Origin: Pleurotus ostreatus/Saccharomyces cerevisiae fusant
Lineage: Eukaryota; Opisthokonta
Direction of reading: 5' to 3'
DNA: 35,745 nucleotides
Assembly (NCBI GenBank): GCA_024196135.1
Contig: JAMQCK010000226.1
Coordinates: forward strand, 1-35,745
Of this stretch, positions 26,597 through 35,745 are shown piece after piece. The first letter of the stretch is position 1, and every line of letters starts with the position of its first letter. The notes beneath the pieces are model-generated. The model had not been told where the DNA came from. It did no database searches and was given only the letters and a program-made list of their open reading frames with translations. Both the position numbers and the translations under genes were made by a program.

Positions 26597-28094
26597 TCAA
26601 TGGAAAACCTCCATCCCACCCCACTCAATCACCCTGAACAGGTTCTCATCCAGAGTCTCCTCTAGGTCCACCCCAACGACTTCGCGCCACATCTCAGCCG
26701 GTTCCGCTGCCTTCGCCTGTGCGCCCTCCCACTCGCCCAGCTCGACCTCATTCACGCCGCGGAAGAGCATGAAGATGCGCGTCACAACGTCCGGCTGGGG
26801 CGACACATCCAGAGGCGCGGCATGCGCGTAGGCGACTTGGTCGAGGAAGCGAAGGGCGACGTGAGTGTGCTTGAGTATGTTGGGGAGCCAGTAACTATGT
26901 GGATCGAGATCAATGTTGCGCTGAATAGACCGAGCGCAAGAAGACGCTCACGTTATAAAGGAGGTGCGCGCCTCGACATGCAGTCCTAGCGCCGCGAGCG
27001 CCTTGTCGAGGTACTGTGTCACGTCCGCCACCGGGAGTAGGACCGAGTCCTCATTGGAGACGCCTGTCACTCCCGGGCGGAACACCTCGCGCGCCTGCCC
27101 GATGACGGGAGACGAGGGCGGGCTGTCGACGACCTTGTTGGTCCTATGATAGCACAGCGGTCAGCACATACAGCATCAATGTTTGGAAGCGAGGGACACT
27201 CACAGCGCTTCCCAGAACAAGTACGAGACGTCCAGCCCGGTGTTGAGCTCGTGGAGCGTACCGTCGGCGCGCGTCTGCACCTTCCACTCCAGCGTTTGAC
27301 TTCCGTACTTGTCTGCGATTGGGACGATGGGGTAGATTGCCGAGAGGGACCAGTCGCGAGTGAGGGAAAGCCGGATCGTTGCGTCAACGGGACGCGGAGA
27401 GAAGAGGTATATGATAGGTCTGTCGCCTCGCAGCCTCCTAACTAAGTGAACCGTATGGCCGGATGCAATGCCATATTCCTCTAGGGTTCGGCCGTCCTCC
27501 AGGTGCCTTCCTGCAAAAAGGAGGTACTGTTCGTCAATAGGAGTACCTTCTCTGTCCTGCACGATGCTCTTCAGTTGAGATATCCTCGTGCTGCTGGTAA
27601 TAGAAGGAATAATCAAGCAATTGCTTCTAAGCGTCTTGACGAATATACTAAAGTCGGCATGTGGCGCAGATCTCGCTTGTGTTCGGTTGGTATCCACCCG
27701 TCCGGCATCAGGTCGTCTGCCACGACTTCTACCGCCGCCTCTGCCTCTCGGTTCAAAGACGGACGGCGGAGCACTTGTATAAGCCGGGGGCGGGATGGCC
27801 GCAGGATCAAATTCGATAGCTCTCGGAGCGCGGTCGCGCCTCTGGCAGTCTTGGATTAGCCAGTCATTGTAGGCGTCGAGATTGATCCAGGTGTGCGCAT
27901 TGGCAGGAGACATCCTGCCCAGGCGGAGCATGGTCGGTGTGAATTTCTACAAGCAGGTCAGCGCAGTCTTCAAAAGCACCAAAGAGGCATCGATGCGCAC
28001 ACACCTCGTTGATATACTCCTGCAGCTTCCCCTCGCCGTGCTCTGCGATAAGTGCATCCAGGTACTGGCGTTGGTCGGTGCAGAGGGAGGCCAT
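26597..28094 (-). CDS. Agaricomycete protein with internal ubiquitin-like fold
   Basis: Predicted 440 aa in four exons: 28005-28094, 27204-27946, 26952-27143 and 26597-26894. Introns are 57-60 nt and phases agree. The N-terminal ~60 residues are helical. A short Arg/Gly-rich stretch ([12 protein letters not shown], about 97-108) follows. Residues ~129-204 form a ubiquitin-like beta-grasp: [36 protein letters not shown] and [10 protein letters not shown]. The rest is a family-specific region including [40 protein letters not shown] and LDQVAYA. The ubiquitin part ends RLRGD instead of RLRGG and continues into the chain, so it is neither processed nor conjugated and probably acts as an interaction module. 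Proteins with this plan occur in multiple copies in Agaricomycetes; their function is unknown. A decayed relative lies at 32308-33010. Confidence 0.88.
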
Positions 28095-28850
28095 GGTTGG
28101 TCGGTAGAGGATGTGGGAGTTGGGCCGATGAGGGGTACCGGTAGAGATGAGGGATGCGGGAGTCAGCGCCTCGCGCGCTGCCAGTTTGACGCCTCGAGGA
28201 TGCACGGTGGGCTCAACAAGACCAAACCTTACTAGGATTTCGACGTCGGCGATTAGATGGGCAGTCACGGATTGTCACGAGCGTGTCACGGTTCGAATTT
28301 GCGCAGGAATCGTAGACTCACCCTCTAATTGAAGAATCATCCATTGGTGCAGGTACCAATCAAAGGATGAAGACTTCGGAGTCTCAGGTGTCTAAGCTCG
28401 CTTGGGGCATGGTCAAACAGCGCACTCTGTACCTCGCAGACCAAGCATCACGGAGGAAGGCTGAAGCGACGGGTACCCTAGTCTTGCATTTGGAGTGTCT
28501 GCAGATACAACCCGTCTTGAAGGTCCAAAACAAGAAGGGACGCATGCTCTGCTTGCCGTTGCTTGACTGATTGGCGTTACAGCACGTGCGCACGGATCAG
28601 CAGCGCCACATGGGCAGCCCCGCCATCACGCGTCGGTCGTGACCTCGTCGCGCGACTTCCTTGACACTTGTCCTGGACGCTCATCTTGTCCACTCTGACC
28701 CCCTCTGTTACGTCCTGAACGTGTCGTTTGTCTCCCCGCACGTCGTCGACCAGACAGCACCCCCTGCTCGACTCGCTGCTGCCCCCATCCTCCAGCGATC
28801 GTCCGAACCCTTGATTGACGCCCTGCGCCCTTTGATCGACGCCTCCCACG
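28095..28850. other. Divergent promoter region
   Basis: Head-to-head space between the ubiquitin-like gene (-) and the SUR7/PalI gene (+). Nothing else is recognised. A GGTTCGAATT motif at about 28287 resembles a tRNA T-loop but has no cloverleaf around it. Confidence 0.5.
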
Positions 28851-30247
28851 ATGTCGCGCGCCTTCTGCATACCGGGCATCTTCTTCATTTTCGCGGCACT
28901 CGTGCTCAACTTCTTGGTGTCCATCTCTTTGCCGTACCTCACCGCCCTGGACGTCGCGCGAGCGTCGGTGAACACTGGAATCTCGGCGGGAAGTGTCGAT
29001 AGTGGCGTGCGCGAAGTCAGGGTACGTACATCCCACGACTACGCGTCATGAACGTGTGCTGACCTCCTCTTGGCTCTTGCTCTTACCCTCACCTACGTCC
29101 CCACCGTTCTGCCCGCTGTTCGCTTGCCCACGAATGGTGCCACACATGAATTTCCCCATGCGCACTTCCTCCATTAGTTCGGCGTGTGGTACGTCGTCAA
29201 CGCGTCATCACCCTCAAAGACTCGCCTAACTAGCGCTTAGGTCTTCATGCGCCTACACGGACGATGGCACCAAAACGTGCCGTGATGCTAGTGAGTAGTG
29301 TTCTCGCTTCCAGCCCCTTCGTCGCCGACATAGCGCCGTACTTCCTCCTTTCACTTGACTCCTTTCCGCGTCTTCCGCCATATCAACTCTTGCGTGACCA
29401 CCTTTGCTAACCCCCACACAGAGCCCGCCTACTCTGTTGGCTTCAGCGACCCCAAGGAGCAGGATGTGAGCGTCACCGTCGGGCCGTCATGGACCCGCGG
29501 CCTCGTCCTACACCCCATCGGTACGTCTCTTCGTCTTGCCTCACCATTCCCTCCACCCCCACATTCGTCCCGTTCCTGCACACCCTCTCTCCTCCTCCCC
29601 CTACTCTCGACTCCTCGCTTCCTCCCAACTCTTCCTCTCCTCGCGTACTCTTGACTAACGCCTCTCCCCAGCCACCGGCGTCACCTTCATCGCCCTCCTC
29701 TTCTCCTTCTCCACGCACATCGCCGTCTCCCTCATCGCCTCCCTTCTCTCTTTCCTCTCCGCCGTGCTCACGCTCATCGCCTTCGCCATCGACATCGCGC
29801 TCTTTGTCTATGTGAAGCACCAGATCAAGAAGCTGCCGAATGTGGAGGGGACGGGGAAGCCGGGGCCGGGTGAGTGGGCTTTTGTTTGTTCGAGTGGAGC
29901 GGCTGTTTGGGTTGAGGAGTGGCTATGTGTTTGTTGATTCGCTACCCTGTCGGGATATTCATTATCTGGTGGAGCCATTTGTGGCGTCGGCAAGCCTCTC
30001 CATCCTTCATTCTTCCTCATTGCCTCCCTCATTCTTCCTCCTCACCTCCATCCTCGCTCCGCCACGAGCAAACGCTGACCCCTTCCTTCCAGGCTTCTGG
30101 ATGACCCTCGTCGCCTTCGTCATCCTGCTGCTCGCGGGCTGCACGGTGTGCTTTGGCCGGCGGAGGCAGCGCATGTCGAGCGCGACGGCGTATCCCATGA
30201 CGGAGGCGCGGGCGCCGTTCTGGAAGCGCGCGTTCAAGCGGAATTAG
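28851..30247 (+). CDS. SUR7/PalI-family four-span membrane protein
   Basis: Predicted 227 aa in six exons: 28851-29021, 29178-29188, 29241-29290, 29422-29520, 29672-29869 and 30093-30247. Span 1 covers residues ~5-27. It is followed by an extracellular loop with VREVRFGVWSSC and a downstream TC, the W...C...C signature of the claudin/SUR7/PalI superfamily. Two further spans lie in exon 5 and the fourth in exon 6 (WMTLVAFVILLLAGC). A basic cytosolic tail (GRRRQR ... KRAFKRN) ends the protein. In other fungi SUR7 proteins sit in eisosome domains and PalI/Rim9 acts in ambient-pH signalling at the plasma membrane; which role applies here cannot be told. Exon 2 is only 11 nt and is needed to restore FGVW. 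Most introns (131-223 nt) are far longer than the genome norm. Confidence 0.88.
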
Positions 30248-30979
30248 ATGATGGGTGGTGGTTGGAGGATGGCGGCTCCACCTGGATGTGCGCAAACGAG
30301 TGCGCAGACACCCGCCGGGACGCGCGGCAGGACCTTACGATAGACGATAAACGACGATGGAAACTGGCGAGCTCAGCCCTCGCGTTCATGACGATCTCTG
30401 ATACCTTGATACGATTTCTATATCCCCATTTCTCTGCGCATATACCTACCGACACCTTGCTCAGCGGCCCTTTTCCTCCAAAATCTCCTCTACTTTGCAC
30501 TACACCCTTCCCCATACGCTTCACCCAACATCTTCTGTGCATCGGCCTGCACCCTACCCCGTTCGCCATGATGATCTACGATACGTTTGTCCACGCCTTG
30601 GCCTTCGGGTCCGACCTTGTAATTTTGTGCTGTGAGGCGACATTCATAATGCCAGCGATTGTTGATCGCCTACTGTTTGCGCAGAATGCATGATTTCCTG
30701 ACGTCCCTGTACGGCTGATGCCCCATTCTTCGCTTCGCGGCTGTTTGTTCTACGAGGAGGCAGGTGTCATGCTATGGATGCAACTAGCTCTTCACTGGCC
30801 TGTGCATTGTCAGCGACAACAAAACGCGTCTTTCTCCACCACCCTTCGCTTGGGATGTGGACGATCGTCTTCATTCAAGGTGGAGCAGCGTGTACAAGCA
30901 AACTGGTGCTGTCAGTTCCACCTTCGAGTTCGATCGTAAACAGGTTTGCTACTGTCGGCGCCTGCGACTCTCTCCAGCA
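30248..30979. other. Intergenic
   Basis: 3' flank of the SUR7/PalI gene and upstream region of the 114-aa gene. No supported gene. Confidence 0.5.
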
Positions 30980-30986
30980 TATATAA
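30980..30986 (+). promoter_or_regulatory. TATA box of the 114-aa gene
   Basis: TATATAA lies 109 nt before the start codon at 31089 and is followed by a CA/CT-rich leader. Confidence 0.65.
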
Positions 30987-31088
30987 CGACGATGGTACAC
31001 CTTTCACCCCTACTAGATAATCACCTCCCACCTGTACAACTACCCACTCACACCGTCCCTCTTGGACCCTCCACACCATAACACAAAA

Positions 31089-31483
31089 ATGCCCTCCCAC
31101 CCCTTCTTCACCGCCGTCGACCAAGACACCCGCGCGCGCCGCGTCTACGAATTCGGCGTCAACACCCGCGCCTGGCTCGTCGAGTACCGCGCGCGCCACC
31201 CGCACGCTCCCGTCGACGAGGCGCGCATGCAGAAGCGGCACGACCGCGCCGCGCGGGAGGAGATGGAGGAGAGGGCCAGGATGCGCCCGGCGCCGGGGGG
31301 CGTCGATCCGGTCGTGACGTTGACTTCGGTGGTGAGTTTAGTAGCAGGAGAGTGGGGCAGGCTACTGACGAGTGAGGGCAGGCCAACTCGGATCACGAGC
31401 TTCAGTATCTTATGAGACGCTTTACTGAGTGGGTGGTGGCGGAGACTGCCAACGACAAGCTCGGCGGATACTATCAGAATTAG
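31089..31483 (+). CDS. Small hypothetical protein, 114 aa
   Basis: Two exons, 31089-31331 and 31382-31483, with a 50-nt intron (GTGAGT donor, GGGCAG acceptor) and matching phase. The protein is hydrophilic and helical: MPSHPFFTAVDQDTRARRVY at the start, an Arg/Glu/Met-rich middle (about residues 50-68), and a C-terminal helix with LMRRFTEWVVAE that ends in GGYYQN. It has no signal peptide, membrane span or known domain. A TATA box, CA-rich leader and normal splice sites support expression. I do not recognise the family. Confidence 0.7.
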
Positions 31484-32307
31484 GGGTGGAGGACGAAGGG
31501 ACGAGGCGAGAGTAATTCACCGGCGCACCTCCCGTCCACCTAAAATATCAATACTATGCATATTCTTGCTATTCTCATTGAATTCGCCCTCACTGGGGAC
31601 TGCAACGAGCCGCCTGAACATCGCTCACGTGCCATGTTCAACTTTTCGGGATTTGCCGAAAGTGGCACGTTACCGTGGCGGTTGGCCGATCGTGTGATGG
31701 CGAACCTCTTCCTCCTCCCATACAGACCGTTTACACGTTTACGCGGACGAGGTCCAATATGCTACGCGAAGCTTTGAGACACCGCCGAGCTGAATATGAC
31801 ACATAATATCTGGGTGGCAGAGGCCAGAGGATCCGCGGCTGCACCGGCGGCGCATTCAGATGCAAGGATGCAAGTCGCAATCATCTTCTCAGAGATTCCT
31901 GAAGAGCGCGAGTAGAGAGGGTAGGATGGTCCTCAAACGATGTCAGCAGCTCTCACCTCTGGTACTCAAACCTCAAACAGCGCAAATCGCATCGACCATG
32001 AGTTTCGCATGGACCGCGTTCGTGGTCAGTGTTGTCGTCTTCGTTCCGGGCAGCATCGACTAATAAGCACTATAGGCGTTTGGTGAGAGGGCACTTACTA
32101 GGTTAACACTGAGGATAATCATGGCGTCGATGCATAAGTCGTTACGCCTGTGCAGGACCACTGCCACCCGAAGGTCTCCACCCGCCATTACCTCCCAGAA
32201 ACGTCAAATCAATCCCAGCTAATCCGTTTCGCAAGCCGGATCTTTCTGAAGTCTCCAGCGCCGCGTAACACAACCGCATTCGGCATGACCCCTCCGCTCG
32301 TCTCGCC
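31484..32307. other. Intergenic, nothing recognised
   Basis: Only short frames on both strands. Part of it may be the eroded 5' portion of the pseudogene that becomes recognisable at 32308, but I cannot align it. Confidence 0.4.
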
Positions 32308-33010
32308 ATGTTCAACATTTTCGTCAAGGACTGCGGCAGAGAAATGGTTACATACCTCGTTCGCCCTACGCGCATCGTTCAGCATTTCAAGCAACGAAGA
32401 TCAAGCTACTCTGGCGGTATCGCCGTGGACGGCGTGCTCTTTTCGCTTTTCTTGCGGAGCAAGCTCGAGATTACTTGTCTAGTCCATGAACTCCATCTTG
32501 CGATGGCCGTCGCGTAGCTTGTCCTACAGGAGCAAGAACTACAGTCTTTGCATCATCTAGTACGTCCCCTTTACTTCGTTTATCCACTCTTCGTACTCGT
32601 CCGCTGCGTCGTATGACGCAGAAGGCTGACACCACGCTTCAGTACGCACATCTTAATTTATAGCCCGCCACCAGATACTCACGTTGGCGAGCGGAGGGAG
32701 AAATTCTGACCCAGCTATACCGGCGTCTTGAATGGAAACTCGATGATTCTTTCAGGAGGACCTTCGCCAAATTGACAACGCTCGGGACTGCACGTTAAGA
32801 CGTGTACATCCTTCATAACGTGCGTATCGACTTCCCGCCGCTTGCGGCCCAAGTCTGACCTCCTATGTAGCTGTTGGCAGCCAGACACGCTCAACTATAC
32901 CCGCTTCGCTTGGAACTACCTCAATCAGGTCGCCTACGCGCGCCGCGCCACTGAAAGTGTCTCCGAAGCTCGTGGTGACGTCGTCCTCTTCCGTCGACCT
33001 ATGGTACGCA
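32308..33010 (+). pseudogene. Decayed copy of the ubiquitin-like-fold family
   Basis: Two parts match the intact gene at 26597-28094. Around 32308-32460 the frame reads FNIFVKD, PTRIVQHFK and VDGVLFSLF, in the order of the ubiquitin-like module. Around 32780-33000 it reads SGLHVKTCTSFIT, then a 51-nt intron (32820-32870), then CWQPDTLNYTRFAW and YLNQVAYA. The intact gene has [13 protein letters not shown], an intron at the same place and phase 2, then [10 protein letters not shown] and FLDQVAYA. An in-frame TGA at 32773-32775, an apparent frameshift next to it, and loss of a continuous frame between the parts mark it as broken. The borders are approximate. Confidence 0.7.
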
Positions 33011-33344
33011 AAATTCACATAGCGTTAACAGATCTCTGCATTCGCGCGGATTGGCGGCCCTTATGCGGGTCTCGTGGACGCTACTACGTGAGGCAGCATC
33101 AGCTTCTTCTTGAAGGCTAGGTGTCCGGCCGCTTGCGTCCTCGCTACGCTTTCTTCGAAGATTTCGCAAGCAATGCAGCGCCTTCCGCCGTTTCACAATG
33201 TTCTATACCCTCCTCTTCGAGTCCCACCTGTACACACTCCCATCATCCGGTGCTATCGTCGGTCGCATAGTACTCTTTGAAGGCGTCGTCAATTGATCAA
33301 GATCAGAAGTCAGTTTTTGTGGCACGCACCGTCGTCTCGTGGCG
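33011..33344. other. Intergenic
   Basis: Between the pseudogene and the 3' end of the right-hand DUF6535 gene. Nothing recognised. Confidence 0.4.
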
Positions 33345-35745
33345 CTAAACCAGCTCATATGATGACACCGGTGAAGTACGACTCGGACGAGTCACGTAGT
33401 ACGGAGGCCGACAACGTGCGACCATGGCGGTGTACCAGGATTTCCACGTATAGCTCAGGCCGCGATCGTCGCGACGCTTCGTCGTGCCTATGGCCACACG
33501 ATCGTCGAAGCCAGCGTAAGGGATCGCATACGGTCCGTAGACGAGCTTGTCGCCACATCTTAGGGGTTTGGCACCACTGAAGGGTGATTTGAGCAAGTAA
33601 TCTCACGAAGAAGAACTCGCACTCACGACTCCTGCAAGTGTACGACAGTCGTGGGGTAGTAAAGGGCGTGCCTCTCACACTCATCTGGCCCCCATTGGTT
33701 GACCTTGAGCACTCTCGCAAGACCAGCAAGTCGTACACACTCCCGCCTTGTCGTCGAGGAGAAGAAAGCACCCTTGCCCGCAGCCTCACGGTGAAGCTTG
33801 TCTAGCGAGGCAATGTATATGTGATGGATAGTAGTAGTGTCGGAGGTCGTTGTGAGATGAAGTTGTCGCAGAGACCCCTCGCTTTCGCGTGACTGTGTCG
33901 TCCCCGCAGAGGCAGCGCGCAGTATTGCTGTCAGCATCCTGACCCTCTCGACATCGAAGAAGACCTGCACGGCTGCTGGTTCGGAAGCCTTGACTTGAGC
34001 AATAGCATCAATGAAGCGATGAACGACGTCGGATTGGATCTTCATCGACAGTCTCGGATAGAACTTCAACCACGATCTAGGATGTGGAGGCTTCACTTCC
34101 CGCAGGAATTGGAATAAAGACTGCTGCACAGATGCTACAGCGATGCGAAGGGGATCAGTCATCCCAGAGGAGTGGAGAATTGTAGCAAGTTCTAAGAGGA
34201 GCGCGATGCCGCAGAAGGCTAATTCCACCTGATTCGGTTGTTTGCGTCGTTCTGCGTCTGCCATGCACCTGGATATATCGAGTCTACGCGTCAGATAAGA
34301 GCCGTGAGTACTGTGTATCAGGTAGAGATCCGAGATGACGCAAAATTCCTTGACTGGACCCATGAGCGATTTAGACACCTCTGCACTGTTGAGTGATTGG
34401 AGGTTCCCAGTGTAGGTGCGGTGGAGCCGTTGGACATTGGCATGAAACTGTACTACCGAGGTCTGGAATTGGCCCCAAGACACGTCCACTAGCCATCCGG
34501 GGACAGGCTTTTTCGCCCAGCAAAGACACCTGATCAGAACAGTCAATGCTTCAGCTGCGAAGGTCAAGTAAGGTCGTGGTTCATAAGATAAGGAAAATAC
34601 GTACACCAGCTCCCGTGAGTGCGCAAGACAGAGCAAATATGCTGTGTCAAGAGTTCCTTCACATTGGTATCATAGCCGCATGCGAAAAGCAGGCTCGCAG
34701 GTCCTTCAAAAGGCTTGTAGGAGGGAGAGGGGAATGGGGGCAGCGGCAAAACCCGCTTGGGGCCATTCCGCGCACGAACAAGCCATAAAATATCATCAAG
34801 CCATTGCTCTACTAGTGGCACTTCGTCAGTTGATGGCGTGAGTGTAGTGTTGGGACGGGCGATGAAGAAGCCTATTGAAGGGGGACCATCAACGACAAAG
34901 GCGCGCGAGTAGGTCTTTTCAAGGCGCGACCAATGCAACAAGAGATACCAAGTTGCAGGTGGCAGCTTCGTATCGGGGTTCATGACAAAGCGCCGCATCT
35001 CGCTAACTGGCAAGGGGAGGGAGATCCTGCGCACCCATGGGTGAAAGGTGACGAAACAGAGCACGCGCTTAGCGAGAAGTTGTTGATTGCCCAAGCTGCC
35101 AGTGGCGAGAATAGTGTTCAGGGCATGTATGGCAACGCCCCACTGGCCATGAGACATTGGAGGATTCGCATCATACCCCAGCTCTTCGGAGAACGGCACC
35201 CAAGGAGTCCATGTAATGCAAGAGAGTGCCCGAAGAGCCCGGTCGAACGCCAAACAGCTACGCTCGTCTTCAAGCTTGCCCTGCGTGAGAGCTTCTTGTA
35301 AATTCATGATCAAGATTGTGCGCAGGTTTCCCATCAACGAGACATCCTGCTCAGAGTCGGCTACTGGGTGGTCCCAGCCTGAAAACGCTTCGGCGATAAC
35401 GTGATGCGCGGTGGGATTTGTGGCATTGTCGTATAGCCACGAGACGCAATGGAATATGAGACCGCGAGTCTGCTGGTCTAGCCGTCCCCGGCGTAGCCGA
35501 ACAGTCGCGACCTCTTCCTGCGCAACCCCCGAAGGACGAGGCGCGACAGGCTCGGGACAGGTCTCGGAGATGTATTTTATTGGCAGTAATTCAAACTTTG
35601 AGAAGCATGCAGTGAGCCATGCAACAAACGCCCTCCAGCTGCGTTGTGACAAGTCGCGTGCCGCGAGAGAGATAGGTGTTCGGTAGGCGCATTCCCAATA
35701 GATGGAGCCAAGAATATGAGTCGCGATGTAAAAGATGTACGTTGC
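33345..35745 (-). CDS. DUF6535-type membrane protein, 5' part beyond the window
   Basis: The C-terminal 766 residues of a paralogue of the gene at 14065-17711, in exons 34605-35745 (cut by the window edge, frame open to the end), 33627-34554 and 33345-33576, with two 50-nt introns. The first visible residues (YIFYIATHILGSIYWECAYRTP region) align with the last transmembrane span of the other copy, so the N-terminal module must lie to the right. The remainder is soluble and helical and includes WLYDNATNPTAHHVIAEAFSGW, a segment also conserved in the other copy. The last exon carries KLVYGPYAIPYAG. Intron phases 1 and 2 match those of the other copy exactly. The C-terminal tail is longer than that of the other gene. 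No disabling mutation is seen in the visible part. Confidence 0.85.

Noticed and set aside
28285..28296. GGTTCGAATT resembling a tRNA T-loop
   Set aside because: No acceptor stem, anticodon arm or D-arm can be folded around it.

Overview
The window is nuclear DNA of a filamentous basidiomycete, most likely an Agaricomycete of polypore type. The evidence is many short introns (mostly 47-60 nt, GTGAGT/GTGCGT donors, CTGAC/CTAAC branch sites), GC-rich exons, TATA boxes about 75-105 nt before start codons, and families that as far as I know are typical of Agaricomycetes: DUF6535-type membrane proteins and proteins with an internal ubiquitin-like fold. The taxon is inferred from these features only. 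Exon coordinates were assembled by hand from splice signals, reading phase and family conservation.

Layout. Positions 1-2.2 kb hold no gene I can support. At 2.3-2.9 kb (+) lies a small CsbD-like protein with a CRE-rich promoter. At 3.9-5.4 kb (+) is a three-finger C2H2 zinc-finger protein with a Pro/Gln repeat tail. At 5.97-7.79 kb (-) is adenylosuccinate lyase (ADE13), with eight exons. From 8.3 to 13.2 kb two divergent, unrelated-looking genes encode proteins with the architecture of alpha-helical pore-forming toxins: long amphipathic helices bracketing a Gly/Ala-rich hydrophobic segment. One is 378 aa (-) and the other 800 aa (+) with a C-terminal beta-type domain. This is the best candidate for an undescribed system. 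At 14.1-17.7 kb (+) is a DUF6535 multi-pass protein of 1103 aa. At 18.7-23.6 kb (-) is a 17-exon Kin4-like protein kinase with a KA1-like tail.

At 24.2-25.5 kb (-) is an unrecognised His/Pro-rich protein whose single intron contains two minisatellites. The stretch 25.45-26.6 kb has more degenerate minisatellites. At 26.6-28.1 kb (-) is a ubiquitin-like-fold protein of 440 aa. At 28.85-30.25 kb (+) is a SUR7/PalI-family four-span membrane protein with an 11-nt micro-exon. At 31.1-31.5 kb (+) is a 114-aa protein of unknown function. At 32.3-33.0 kb (+) is a decayed relative of the ubiquitin-like gene. At 33.3 kb to the right edge (-) is a second DUF6535 gene, cut by the window end.

Functionally, housekeeping genes (ADE13, the kinase, the SUR7/PalI protein) are interspersed with fast-evolving lineage-specific families and a putative two-component pore-forming defence locus. 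I see no tRNA, rRNA, CRISPR array or intact transposon.
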